A stretch of 64,000 nucleotides of DNA from Mesorhizobium australicum. Its GTDB lineage: Bacteria > Pseudomonadota > Alphaproteobacteria > Rhizobiales > Rhizobiaceae. Below, one piece after another: positions 27,072 to 35,676 of this stretch. The DNA is taken from the NCBI RefSeq assembly GCF_900177325.1, contig NZ_FXBL01000004.1, forward strand, positions 3,100,001 to 3,164,000. Direction: 5' to 3'. The position numbers were made by a program, and so were the translations under genes. Within the stretch, counting starts at the first letter, position 1, and each line of letters begins with the position of its first letter. The notes below the pieces were generated by a model, which was not told the DNA's origin, made no database searches, and worked only from the letters and a program-made list of their open reading frames with translations.

Positions 27072-28364
27072 TCAGAGATTGAGCCGGATGGCGACGGAGC
27101 GGGCATGTGCGCCGAGCCCCTCCGCCTCGGCCAGCGCGATCGCCGCCGGCGCGAGCTGGCGCAACTGGTCGGGCCCCAGCTTCAGGACCGAGGTGCGCTT
27201 CATGAAATCGAGAACCGAGAGACCCGACGAGAAGCGGGCGGAGCGGGCCGTGGGAAGGACGTGATTCGACCCGCCGACATAGTCGCCAATGACCTCCGGC
27301 GTGTGGCGGCCGATGAAGATTGCGCCGGCATTGCGGACGCGTCCGGCAAATTCGTCGGCACCTTCGATCGCGAGTTCCAGATGCTCAGGCGCGATGCGGT
27401 TCGTAAGGGGGAGGGCGGTTTCGAAGTCTTTCACCAGAATGACTGCGCCGAAGTCGCGCCAGCTTGCGGCTGCGGTTTCAGCGCGCGGCAGGCGCTTGAG
27501 CTGACGCTGGACGGCGGCCTCCACCGCCCGGCCAAATGCGGCGTCGTTCGTGATCAGGATCGACTGCGCTCCGGTGTCGTGCTCGGCTTGGGCGAGCAGG
27601 TCGGCGGCGATCCATTCCGGGTCGTTGGTGGCGTCCGCAAGAACCAGAACTTCGGACGGGCCCGCAATCATATCGATGCCGACGGTGCCGAAGACCTGAC
27701 GCTTCGCCGCGGCCACATAGGCATTGCCGGGGCCGACGATCTTGACGACGGGGCGGATCGTCTCGGTGCCGTAGGCAAGTGCGGCGATCGCCTGCGCGCC
27801 GCCGACGCGGTGGATTTCCGAGACGCCGGCGAGCCGCGCCGCGACCAGCACCAGCGGATTGATCAGCCCGTCCGGCGACGGAACCGTGATCACGACGCGC
27901 TCGACGCCGGCGACCTTGGCCGGCAGCGCATTCATCAGCACCGAGGACGGATAGCTCGCCGTGCCGCCCGGCACGTAGAGGCCGGCCGATTCGACCGCCG
28001 TCCAGCGCGAGCCGAGCCCGACGCCGATCGCGTCGGTGTAGAGATCGTCCTGCGGGCGCTGCCGCGCATGATGCGCGGCGATGCGGTCGCGCGCCAAGGT
28101 CAGCGCCTCGACCGTCTTCGGGTCCGCAGCTTCGAAGGCGGCGCCGATCTCGGCCTCCGTGACGGTCATTCTGCCGCCGGACGGGTCGAAACGGTCGAAA
28201 CGACGCGTGTATTCGAACAGCGCCGTGTCGCCTTCGACCCTGACCGTCGCGAGAATGTTTCGCACGGCAGCGTCCACGTCCTCGGACACTTCGCGCTTGG
28301 TGGTGAGGAATGCCTTGAAACGGTCTTCGAAATCGGCCGCGGCCGCGTCGAGCGTGATTGCCAT
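27072..28364 (-). CDS. hisD: Histidinol dehydrogenase
   Basis: A 430-residue zinc- and NAD-dependent enzyme catalysing the last two oxidations of histidine biosynthesis, from L-histidinol to L-histidine. Visible motifs include [37 protein letters not shown], the hisD signature around [19 protein letters not shown], and [11 protein letters not shown] near the zinc/substrate site. The length matches the family. Other his genes are absent, as is usual in rhizobia, where hisD sits apart next to UPF0262. It is 6 bases downstream of the DUF2948 gene. Confidence 0.97.
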   Translation of the reverse strand: MAITLDAAAADFEDRFKAFLTTKREVSEDVDAAVRNILATVRVEGDTALFEYTRRFDRFDPSGGRMTVTEAEIGAAFEAADPKTVEALTLARDRIAAHHARQRPQDDLYTDAIGVGLGSRWTAVESAGLYVPGGTASYPSSVLMNALPAKVAGVERVVITVPSPDGLINPLVLVAARLAGVSEIHRVGGAQAIAALAYGTETIRPVVKIVGPGNAYVAAAKRQVFGTVGIDMIAGPSEVLVLADATNDPEWIAADLLAQAEHDTGAQSILITNDAAFGRAVEAAVQRQLKRLPRAETAAASWRDFGAVILVKDFETALPLTNRIAPEHLELAIEGADEFAGRVRNAGAIFIGRHTPEVIGDYVGGSNHVLPTARSARFSSGLSVLDFMKRTSVLKLGPDQLRQLAPAAIALAEAEGLGAHARSVAIRLNL

Positions 28365-28370
28365 GGCCGC

Positions 28371-28805
28371 TCAGTTCCCGTGCTCGGGGCGGGAGGAGGC
28401 CGCCCAGGCCGCGCCCAGGTCGGTCAGGCGCGTCTCGACGCATTCGACGTCGAGCGCAATTGAACCGCCGCCGGCGAAGAGCAGTTCGATCGTGCCGGCC
28501 GGTGCGTCGTCCTCGACGAAGCCGATCGTCAAAAGCGACAGCACGTCGTCCCGCTTGCGGCGGTCAATGCCAGTGGAGCGCACCGCAAGGACGCGGTCGA
28601 AATGGAGGATGCTGCGGCGGCGCTCATTGTGTCTGCGGAAGGTTCCACCGGCCTTTTCCCAGACGAAACGGTTCATCTCGATCAGGAAACGCCTGTCCTT
28701 CGGCGACCAGTCCAGCGCACCGATCTGCATCACCGCATCCTGCACATGGGCGGAGATGATTTCCAGGCCGTCCGCGTCGAGGGCGAGGAGTTTGAGCTGT
28801 TCCAT
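28371..28805 (-). CDS. DUF2948 family protein
   Basis: A 144-residue protein of the alphaproteobacterial DUF2948 family. It opens with LKLLALDADGLEIISAHVQDAVMQIGALDW, followed by RRFLIEMNRFVWE and RRSILHFDRVLAV. It is a soluble single domain without signal peptide. Position between murA and hisD is conserved in the order. No biochemical role is known. The spacing to hisD (6 bases) suggests the same transcript. Confidence 0.86.
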   Translation of the reverse strand: MEQLKLLALDADGLEIISAHVQDAVMQIGALDWSPKDRRFLIEMNRFVWEKAGGTFRRHNERRRSILHFDRVLAVRSTGIDRRKRDDVLSLLTIGFVEDDAPAGTIELLFAGGGSIALDVECVETRLTDLGAAWAASSRPEHGN

Positions 28806-28900
28806 GCGGATCCGTCGCCTCTGCGGGCGTTGCCAGTCGGTTACGGCCCGTAGTTAGGCGGGTTCGTGATGCGGCGCAACAATTTACCGGAAGATGCGCC

Positions 28901-30190
28901 TCAGTCGGAGACGCGCTCCACCAGGGCGCCGCAGCCCGACAGTTTCTCCTCAAGCCGCTCGAAGCCGCGATCGAGGTGGTAGATGCGGTTGACCACCGTC
29001 TCGCCTTCCGCAGCGAGCCCGGCGATAACCAGCGACACAGACGCGCGCAGGTCGGTCGCCATCACCGGCGCGCCCTTGAGCTTCGAGACGCCGTCGACGA
29101 CGGCGGTCTGGCCGGCGAGCGTGATGTGCGCGCCGAGCCGGGCAAGCTCCTGCACATGCATGAAGCGGTTCTCGAAGATGGTCTCCGTGATGCGCGAGCG
29201 GCCTTTCGACATGGTCATCAGGCCCATGAACTGCGCCTGGAGATCCGTCGGGAAGCCGGGGAAGGGCTCGGTCGTCACGTCGACCGGCTCGATGCCGTGG
29301 CCGTTGCGGCGCACGCGGATGCCGTGGTTGAGCGGCGTGATCTCGGCGCCGGTCTGCGCGATCACGTCGAGCGCGGACTGCAGCAGCTCCGGCCGCGCGC
29401 CTTCGAGCACCACGTCGCCGCCGGCCATCGCCACCGCCATCGCATAGGTGCCGGTCTCGATGCGGTCGGGGATGATCTTGCAGGTGGCGCCGGACAGCGT
29501 GTCGACACCTTCGATCACGATCCGCGACGTGCCAGCACCCGAAATCTTGGCGCCCATCAGCGTGAGGCATTCCGCGAGGTTGACGATCTCGGGCTCTCGC
29601 GCGGCGTTCTCCAGCACAGTCTCGCCGCGGGCGAGCGAGGCCGCCATCATCAGCACATGCGTGGCGCCGACCGAGATTTTGGGGAAGACGAAGCGGTTGC
29701 CCTTAAGGCCGTGCCTTGCGCGGGTGACGACATAGCCGTTGTCGACGTCGATCTCGGCGCCGAGCGCTGCCAGGCCTTCGAGGAACAGGTCGACCGGGCG
29801 CGTGCCGATGGCGCAGCCGCCCGGCAGTGAGACCTTGGCCTCGCCCATGCGAGCGATCAGCGGTCCGATGACCCAGAACGAGGCGCGCATCTTCGACACC
29901 AGCTCATAGGGGGCGGTGGTGTCCACGATCTCGCCGGCCGTGAAGTTGACCGTGCGCGAATAGCCTTCCTTCTGGCTGCCGCGGCGGCCGTTTACCGACA
30001 CGTCGACGCCATGGTTGCCGAGAATCTTGATGAGCTGGTTGACGTCGGCGAGGTCCGGCACGTTTTCGAGCGTCAGCGTCTCGCGCGTCAAGAGCGAGGC
30101 GATCATCAGCGGGAGCGCCGCGTTCTTGGCGCCGGAGATCGGGATCACGCCCTCGAGCTTGCGGCCTCCCGTGATCCTGATTCTGTCCAT
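28901..30190 (-). CDS. murA: UDP-N-acetylglucosamine 1-carboxyvinyltransferase
   Basis: A 429-residue enzyme catalysing the first committed step of peptidoglycan synthesis, transfer of enolpyruvate from PEP to UDP-GlcNAc. It begins [26 protein letters not shown], with the Lys-Asn of the UDP site. The active-site loop is [16 protein letters not shown], containing the catalytic Cys near residue 116 that fosfomycin alkylates. [13 protein letters not shown] carries the conserved Asp region. It is the first gene of the minus-strand block to hisD and beyond. The 183 bases upstream of its start hold no gene or obvious structured element. Confidence 0.97.
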   Translation of the reverse strand: MDRIRITGGRKLEGVIPISGAKNAALPLMIASLLTRETLTLENVPDLADVNQLIKILGNHGVDVSVNGRRGSQKEGYSRTVNFTAGEIVDTTAPYELVSKMRASFWVIGPLIARMGEAKVSLPGGCAIGTRPVDLFLEGLAALGAEIDVDNGYVVTRARHGLKGNRFVFPKISVGATHVLMMAASLARGETVLENAAREPEIVNLAECLTLMGAKISGAGTSRIVIEGVDTLSGATCKIIPDRIETGTYAMAVAMAGGDVVLEGARPELLQSALDVIAQTGAEITPLNHGIRVRRNGHGIEPVDVTTEPFPGFPTDLQAQFMGLMTMSKGRSRITETIFENRFMHVQELARLGAHITLAGQTAVVDGVSKLKGAPVMATDLRASVSLVIAGLAAEGETVVNRIYHLDRGFERLEEKLSGCGALVERVSD

Positions 30191-30373
30191 GAAACGGTCT
30201 TTCGCAGAAGAGATGGCATTCGACGGGGCATTGCGCCGCGAGAGTCGCCGGAAAGAACCGTCTAGACCAAGCGACGCCCGGCATCAAGGAACGGGCATTC
30301 CGGGCGCTCCGCGCGTCCCCTTCGCGGATGGTTTCATTCGCCAGCTCAATGCGGCGAAATTCCGGTTTGCCGC

Positions 30374-30565
30374 TTATGCTTCGTCGTCCTCGGTGGTGCG
30401 AACAGGTGCCTGCGCCAGCGTGATGCCCTCCGCGCGCTCGTCGGCAGCACCCTCGCGACGCGCGCGGGCCTGGCTCTTGCGGCGCATCAGGTTGGCACGC
30501 AACTGCTCCGACAGCCGCGCGGCGCGCTCCTGCTTGACATTTGCCGTTTCGTTCTTCGTCGACAT
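30374..30565 (-). CDS. Small conserved basic hypothetical protein
   Basis: A 63-residue protein starting MSTKNETANVKQERAARLSE. It is rich in Arg and Ala, with a probable amphipathic helix (residues about 8-45, including LRANLMRRKSQARARREG) and an acidic end (TTEDDEA). I believe it is a short conserved Hyphomicrobiales protein found near murA, but cannot name a function. The chosen ATG gives a clean N-terminus; a longer frame upstream reads into non-family sequence. The basic helix might contact nucleic acid, which is speculation. Confidence 0.65.
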   Translation of the reverse strand: MSTKNETANVKQERAARLSEQLRANLMRRKSQARARREGAADERAEGITLAQAPVRTTEDDEA

Positions 30566-30696
30566 CAGCGAACCCGTGCGATCACCCAACCGTTGACCCG
30601 CAAAGAAACCCACAGGACTTGTCTTCTGCAATACCATCCCGACCCCGCTTGCGCATCAGGCCTTCGTGTGGCAAAAGCCGCCGCGTTCCTGGAGAC

Positions 30697-30771
<75 letters not shown>

Positions 30772-30889
30772 GGAAAATCCGGCCCAAATTTCCCTGATCG
30801 ATGTAACCCCGTCCGGCCGCCTTTCGGGCCTTGCGGCTCATATTGTCTGAGGTCGTCCAAAAGACGCCCAACATCTCCGCCGCCGATGA

Positions 30890-32341
30890 TCAGGCGAGGA
30901 TCAGCACGCAGACCACGATGGCCAAGGCCACTGCATAGGCGACCTGGACATAGGTCAGGAAGGCGCTTCCCTGGCCGGCAGGCACCATCGAGGAGCGCGT
31001 CCGGACATAGAGAAATGCCGCTCCGATTGCCATGATTCCGGCAAGCCCCACCCAATAGCGGGGGTGGGACGTGTGGAAAAACGGTTGAATCGCGACGCAG
31101 ATGCTTAGCAGCTTGATCGCCAGGCTGGCGATCTGATCCTCGAAGCGACTGCGTACGATCCAGAAATTGGCCACCGTGAGCAAGGCGAGGAACGGCCAGT
31201 AGAGCAAGCCGGTCAGCAGCCCGCCGGCCGCTGCCAGCCAGGCAACTGTCGCCTCGCTCAGACCGAGCTTGCTCGAGGGAAGAAAACGTTTCTGTAGGAA
31301 ATCGGCCGGATCCGAGAAATACCGGATCGCATTCACCTTGACGCGTTGGAGGAAACGGGAAACCGTCAAATCCCGCAGCGCACGCCGCGCCATCATGCGC
31401 TGGACTTCCAGTTCGCTGATCCCATGCGCGGCGCCGTAGGCACGCGAGAATTTTGCAGCGCTCACCCAGATATTATTGGAGCCTTCTTTGCGCGGACAGG
31501 GGCCCAAGCAGGCGTCAGCCGCGTTGCCAAACGTCAGCGCGAAGGCGAGCACCGGAGTGGAAGTGGAGATCACCGTGCCTCCCAAAACCCGGCTTGCCGT
31601 CACGCTCCAGGGGAGCATCGCAAGAACGAAGCAGAACGCGCCGATCACTGCGTATACCAACTGTCGCAGCAGCGTCTCTCGCCGTAACGTCAGGACGAGG
31701 AGACACACAAGGAACACGTGAACGGCAAAAGCAACGAGGATGAGGTTCCCGCGCAGATAGAAGGCCAGCACCAGCAGAAACTCGAGATAGATCCAGTCGG
31801 CGAATGCGATGCCGCCGCCGGTCCACAGCGTCCTGGTCATGCGAAGCAGGCGAGCGAAGATGATCGCCTGGACCAGTCCCGAAGGCAGGTCGCCCCATAC
31901 GCTCCCTGCGAACATGTGCCAGGTGACGTCGAGACTGGGGAAGACCAGCAAGGCGACCGCGAAAGGCCGGCCGGCCTGCCGATCGACTTCTCTTAGCGTC
32001 CATACCCACAGTAGGAAGATGATGACGCTGGCATACAATCTCACGAATGCCAGGTCCGGAGTCGAATCGAGTAAATAGACGGGCGTCAGGACAATTGAGA
32101 TTCCGGGCAGAAACCATCCAAAGCCAACCACTTCCACCGCCAGATTGCTGAGGCTCTGCCGACCGAGCAGAGAATCGGCAAAGCTCCTGGCCACCTGCGC
32201 ATAGATAACTTCGTCGCCAGACAGCGGTACCGTGGCCATGAACAGCGTCCCGACGGCCCACAGCAGAAGGGCGCCGGCGATGATCGCCTTCATCCACCTG
32301 CCATAGGGGCCAAGGTCCCCGGGGAGAATCAGGCCATACAT
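30890..32341 (-). CDS. Polytopic membrane protein, GT-C (family 39-like) glycosyltransferase-like
   Basis: A membrane protein of about 483 residues with roughly ten to twelve hydrophobic segments. Near the N-terminus, after the first helix, is PLSGDEVIYAQVARSFAD; an acidic D-E pair in the first periplasmic loop is the catalytic hallmark of GT-C glycosyltransferases (PMT/ArnT/GT39), which use polyprenyl-phosphate sugars. Overall similarity beyond this is not obvious to me, so the function is tentative. The best ATG starts are 32341 and 32293; an even longer TTG start exists, and none has a strong ribosome site. The gene lies alone between tRNA-Thr and tRNA-Ser and appears to be accessory. Confidence 0.65.
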   Translation of the reverse strand: MYGLILPGDLGPYGRWMKAIIAGALLLWAVGTLFMATVPLSGDEVIYAQVARSFADSLLGRQSLSNLAVEVVGFGWFLPGISIVLTPVYLLDSTPDLAFVRLYASVIIFLLWVWTLREVDRQAGRPFAVALLVFPSLDVTWHMFAGSVWGDLPSGLVQAIIFARLLRMTRTLWTGGGIAFADWIYLEFLLVLAFYLRGNLILVAFAVHVFLVCLLVLTLRRETLLRQLVYAVIGAFCFVLAMLPWSVTASRVLGGTVISTSTPVLAFALTFGNAADACLGPCPRKEGSNNIWVSAAKFSRAYGAAHGISELEVQRMMARRALRDLTVSRFLQRVKVNAIRYFSDPADFLQKRFLPSSKLGLSEATVAWLAAAGGLLTGLLYWPFLALLTVANFWIVRSRFEDQIASLAIKLLSICVAIQPFFHTSHPRYWVGLAGIMAIGAAFLYVRTRSSMVPAGQGSAFLTYVQVAYAVALAIVVCVLILA

Positions 32342-32512
32342 GGGTGCTTGAACTCGCTGAACGCGATTTGTTTGCACGCGGCACAAGACAATTACAATAC
32401 GCGCGCAGTCTCACACATTATTACATGAGGCAACTTGGATGAGAGCCGTATTCGAAGCCCGAAAGTAGACTTTTCAAACTACTTCGGCGTTCAATATATC
32501 TGGATGACAGGC

Positions 32513-32602
32513 TGGCGGAGGGAGTGGGATTCGAACCCACGGTGAGCTTGCACCCACGCCGGTTTTCAAGACCGGTGCCTTAAACCGCTCGGCCATCCCT
32601 CC
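32513..32602 (-). tRNA. tRNA-Ser (TGA)
   Basis: A 90-base minus-strand class II tRNA. The acceptor stem is GGAGGGA/TCCCTCC with discriminator G and encoded CCA. The anticodon stem-loop is CCGGT-CTTGAAA-ACCGG with anticodon TGA. A long variable arm (GTGGGTGCAAGCTCAC) and GGTTCGAATCC in the T-arm confirm serine identity. Confidence 0.97.
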
Positions 32603-32616
32603 TAACGATGATTTCG

Positions 32617-32907
32617 TTAGCTTTTCCGGTCCATCAGCTTCCGCCAAAGAGGATTTTCGCTACCGACCGCCTTATCGCCCGCTTTTATGGCGCGTCTGAC
32701 TGCTACGTCAACCTGTTCGGCAGCGGCTGCCTTCATTCCCGACATGACGTGCAGAGGCCGAGCGCCTCCGACAACCGTATACCCCGGCCGTTCGCTGGCA
32801 ACCTTTGGCAGCCAACTGCCATCGATTGACGACGTGGATGGATTCTCAAGGGAGATTTTTGCCGGCTTAATCCTGTCTTCCGACCGGCGGAGCTTTATTC
32901 GGGACAA
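32617..32907 (-). CDS. Uncharacterised small ORF beside tRNA-Ser (doubtful)
   Basis: A 96-codon open frame that would start with TTG and overlap the end of the DUF2158 gene by 41 bases. The translation looks partly protein-like: VVGGARPLHVMSGMKAAAAE, then VAVRRAIKAGDKAVGSE and LWRKLMDRKS at the end. There is no convincing ribosome site and the only ATG codons are late. I do not recognise it. It may be the remnant of a larger gene or a small accessory gene. Confidence 0.3.
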   Translation of the reverse strand: MSRIKLRRSEDRIKPAKISLENPSTSSIDGSWLPKVASERPGYTVVGGARPLHVMSGMKAAAAEQVDVAVRRAIKAGDKAVGSENPLWRKLMDRKS

Positions 32908-33064
32908 ACATTTCCAAGGCTTCTATTCTGATGATCTCAGTCTTTACTTCGCCACCTGTCGCCCAAGTGCAATTCACACTGAAATTGTCGATCATCGAAG
33001 AGATTGTCATTGCGTGGCCACCGGACTTGAGCCGTACAATATCACCAGATCTGAAGTTTGCCAT
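32867..33064 (-). CDS. DUF2158 / YodC family protein
   Basis: A 65-residue protein starting MANFRSGDIVRLKSGGHAMT, the typical opening of the YodC/DUF2158 family (F-x-x-G-D-x-V-x-L-K-S-G-G-x-x-M-T). It is followed by a short beta-rich core with NCTWATGGEV and IRIEALEMF. The family is a compact SH3-like fold of unknown function, common in accessory DNA. ATG 33064 has GGAG at a proper distance. It lies in a small AT-richer patch next to tRNA-Ser. Confidence 0.75.
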   Translation of the reverse strand: MANFRSGDIVRLKSGGHAMTISSMIDNFSVNCTWATGGEVKTEIIRIEALEMFVPNKAPPVGRQD

Positions 33065-33192
33065 TTTGATCTCCGCTACGTTGGGAAGTTCATCTTTTGC
33101 ACCTGTATTGAATCTGCTGCGCATTCAAACGATTGATCGGTTCTGCCTGTCGAGGCGGCCCGCCCGGCTGATGCCGGACGGACGCGTCGAAC

Positions 33193-33618
33193 TCAGCAGT
33201 CGATGTAGAGGTGGAACGACCGATCCGCCGCGGTGCCGTTCAGCGCAAAGGTGCGCACGAACACGTTTGAGTTGTTGCCCGTCATCCGCGTTACGTTCGC
33301 GATGCCGGTGACGACCTCGGCTGCCACGCCACCAACGGTCGCCACGTAGGCGCACGCGGCGATGTTGCGATAGAAGCCCACGCGATAATAGCCGGCGCTG
33401 ACGCGGATTGCGCTCGCCTCGCCCTTGCCGCGCGAAACAGAGCCGTTGGCACTGACCACCGCGAACAGTTGCGCGGTGCCGAGATTGGAGCCGCCAGCGC
33501 CCGCGGGAGCCACGGGCACCGGCGTGGTGCTGGGCGGCTGCTGTCCCTGGGCCATACTTGCACCGACGAAGGCGCTCAGAACGAGTGACGCAAAGATCGT
33601 TTTTGAAATGCTAGCCAT
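33193..33618 (-). CDS. Exported protein of unknown function, tandem paralogue A
   Basis: A 141-residue secreted protein. Residues 1-24 are a signal peptide (ASMAQ); a Pro/Gly/Ala-rich linker follows (PSTTPVPVAPAGAGG). The C-terminal beta-rich domain begins AQLFAVVSANGSVSRGKGEAS and ends VFVRTF...SFHLYIDC. Two cysteines in this domain (AACAYVATVG and the C-terminal DC) could form a disulfide. It aligns along its length with the next upstream gene, so the pair arose by duplication. ATG 33618 is chosen because GAGGAG is 8 bases away; an ATG 6 bases earlier would be too close. The domain pattern occurs in other bacterial exported proteins, but I know no function. Confidence 0.72.
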   Translation of the reverse strand: MASISKTIFASLVLSAFVGASMAQGQQPPSTTPVPVAPAGAGGSNLGTAQLFAVVSANGSVSRGKGEASAIRVSAGYYRVGFYRNIAACAYVATVGGVAAEVVTGIANVTRMTGNNSNVFVRTFALNGTAADRSFHLYIDC

Positions 33619-33630
33619 ATCCATATCTCC

Positions 33631-34044
33631 TCAGCAGTTCACCCACAGGTGGAACGGCAAGTCAGATCGCAATCCGTCGGTGTTATACGTCTGAATCCAC
33701 ACTCCGTTTACATTACCAGCACGAGACGCGACCGAGGTCAGTCCAGCTGGAGGCGTATTTGCATCGCCGATACCTATTGTCACCGTGTAGACGCACTGGC
33801 GAACATTTCGCGCAAATATCACCTCATATCCCCCGGTCTGAGGATTACTCGCAGACACCGCACCTTTGTCTCGTACGATGGTGCCATTGGAATTGATCAC
33901 GGCGAAAAGTTGAGCGGAGCCGCCATTGGCGACTGCGCCCGCTCCCGCAGGAGCCACTGAGCCGTTGCCAAGGTTTTGCGCTGTCGCGCCTCCTCCGGCG
34001 CCGAGGGCCAACGCGGCCGTGATCATCAAAAGTCGTGACATCAT
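33631..34044 (-). CDS. Exported protein of unknown function, tandem paralogue B
   Basis: A 137-residue secreted protein with a signal peptide (residues about 1-22, GGATAQ), a short Gly/Ala-rich linker and a C-terminal domain like its neighbour: AQLFAVINSNGTIVRDKG, YEVIFARNVRQCVYTVTIG and SDLPFHLWVNC. The two conserved cysteines match those of paralogue A. The stop of this gene lies 12 bases before the start of paralogue A, so they form a two-gene operon. The double ATG start follows GGAGAAAAGGTG. Both genes are more AT-rich than the flanking rlpA cluster. Confidence 0.72.
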   Translation of the reverse strand: MMSRLLMITAALALGAGGGATAQNLGNGSVAPAGAGAVANGGSAQLFAVINSNGTIVRDKGAVSASNPQTGGYEVIFARNVRQCVYTVTIGIGDANTPPAGLTSVASRAGNVNGVWIQTYNTDGLRSDLPFHLWVNC

Positions 34045-34325
34045 CACCTTTTCTCCATGAAGCCCGCCGCGAGTTTCCCCAACGTAACCCTGACAGGCGA
34101 CGAGTTCGATGACAATGAAGAATTTCACAGACGGGAGGATCGCCGGTCGAGCCGGAATGGCGGTTTCCGCCAGTGTCCCGCCGGCTGAATGCCCGATCGG
34201 CGGGCGGACGTCACAAATTCGCCCGCTTCGGGTCACAATCGGTTAAGACGGCGCTAAAGAGTGAGGCGTTAGAAGAAGAATTGGCAAGCTGGCAGCGGAG
34301 GTCGGCTTGCGGGATACATCAGACG

Positions 34326-34343
34326 CCGATCCGGCCGGATCGG
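34326..34343. promoter_or_regulatory. Perfect 18-bp palindrome upstream of rlpA
   Basis: CCGATCCGG directly joined to CCGGATCGG, 24 bases before the rlpA start codon. It could be an operator or an mRNA hairpin near the ribosome site. The remaining part of this 323-base gene-free stretch (34045-34367) holds nothing else I can identify; the rlpA promoter must lie there. Confidence 0.3.
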
Positions 34344-34367
34344 GGACATGACGGGGACAGACAGAGC

Positions 34368-35579
34368 ATGACCGACAGGAGAGGCCGGGGGGCGCTCAAA
34401 TCCGGTGCAATCGTCTCGCTGCTGGCCGCTGCGACGGCCCTTGCAGGCTGCTCCTCGCACGAACCCAAGGTGTCGCTGTCGAAACGGCCGACGACCAAGG
34501 AATATTTCCCCGAAGCCGTCTACGGCAAGGCGAGCCCGCGCATGACCAGCCAGCGCAGCAATCTGCCGCGCGGTGGTGGACGCGATCAGTTGGGCAAGCC
34601 CTACCAGGTCGCCGGCAAATGGTATTATCCCAAGGAACAGCCCGGCTATTCGAAGAAGGGCAAGGCGTCGTGGTATGGCGACGCGTTCCACGGCCGTCTG
34701 ACCGCCAACGGCGAAATCTACGACATGACGCACCTCTCGGCTGCGCATCCGACCATGCCGCTGCCGAGCTATGCGCGCGTGACCAACCTGAAGAACGGCA
34801 GCTCGGTGATCGTGCGCGTCAACGACCGCGGGCCGTTTGCACATGGCCGTGTCATCGACCTGTCGCGCCGCGCCGCGGAGATGCTGGATTACCAGCACAG
34901 CGGCATCGCCGACGTGAAGGTGGACTATGTCGGCCGCGCCCCGCTCGAGGGCCGGGACGACGAATATCTCATCGCCTCCTACAAGCCCGGCAACGCAGCT
35001 CCCGATCCGTCGGACGGCATGCCGACCGGCGTGATGATCGCCATGGCCGGCCCGACGCCCACGAGCGGAAATGGCGCATCGCAGGCGGTCGCAGCGGCAG
35101 CGGCCTTCCCGGGCCAGCTGACCTCTTCGGGAGCGGTCGCTCCCGCCGACGGCGTATTGGAATTCCCGGAAAACGGCCCGGTCATCATCGACCGGCCGCT
35201 GGCGCGGCTTGGCGGGCGCGACGGCTCGAAGCCTGCGGTGCTCGGCTATGCCGAAGAGCGCAGCGGCCGTGTCGCCCAACCGTTCGACGACATGGCGAAA
35301 GGCGGGCTGGCACCTGTCGAGCTTCTCTCCTCTTGGTCTGCCGGCCAGCCATCGGACAGCGAATACGTTTCCGTCGGCACGTTCGCCGACCGCGCCGAGG
35401 CCGAAAGGCTCGCCGCCGCACTCATGCCACTGGGTATCGCCTCGATCGAGCAGGGCAGGGACGGGTCGCAGACCTGGTATTCAGTCACCGCGCGTCCGAA
35501 ATCGGCCAAGGCGATCGACGACCTGCTGCGCACCGCCTGGAACGAGGGCGCTTCGGACGCCTTCATCGTCCGCAACTGA
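34368..35579 (+). CDS. rlpA: Septal ring lytic transglycosylase RlpA family lipoprotein with SPOR domain
   Basis: A 403-residue lipoprotein. The signal peptide ends in the lipobox LAGC (Cys near residue 27). A double-psi beta-barrel RlpA domain follows (KGKASWYGDAFHGRLTANGE, then MTHLSAAHPTMPLPSYARV and VNDRGPFAHGRVIDLSRRAA). A variable linker leads to a C-terminal SPOR domain (EYVSVGTFADRAEAERLAAAL) that binds denuded septal glycan. RlpA cleaves naked glycan strands during daughter-cell separation. ATG 34368 is selected because it directly precedes the signal peptide. It is followed by the DD-carboxypeptidase gene in the same direction. Confidence 0.95.
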   Translation: MTDRRGRGALKSGAIVSLLAAATALAGCSSHEPKVSLSKRPTTKEYFPEAVYGKASPRMTSQRSNLPRGGGRDQLGKPYQVAGKWYYPKEQPGYSKKGKASWYGDAFHGRLTANGEIYDMTHLSAAHPTMPLPSYARVTNLKNGSSVIVRVNDRGPFAHGRVIDLSRRAAEMLDYQHSGIADVKVDYVGRAPLEGRDDEYLIASYKPGNAAPDPSDGMPTGVMIAMAGPTPTSGNGASQAVAAAAAFPGQLTSSGAVAPADGVLEFPENGPVIIDRPLARLGGRDGSKPAVLGYAEERSGRVAQPFDDMAKGGLAPVELLSSWSAGQPSDSEYVSVGTFADRAEAERLAAALMPLGIASIEQGRDGSQTWYSVTARPKSAKAIDDLLRTAWNEGASDAFIVRN

Positions 35580-35676
35580 CCGCCGCGGCGCGCTCGTCAC
35601 ACATTCTTCCTTCTTTCCGGCTTTCTGCCTTCGCGCGACATCTTTAGGATCGGTGTCGGGGACAGGTGGAGGGAAC

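Noticed and set aside
32513..32602. tRNA-Ser as an active prophage or ICE attachment site
   Set aside because: No integrase, phage gene or duplicated tRNA 3' end was found in the flanking kilobases; only a small accessory patch can be claimed.
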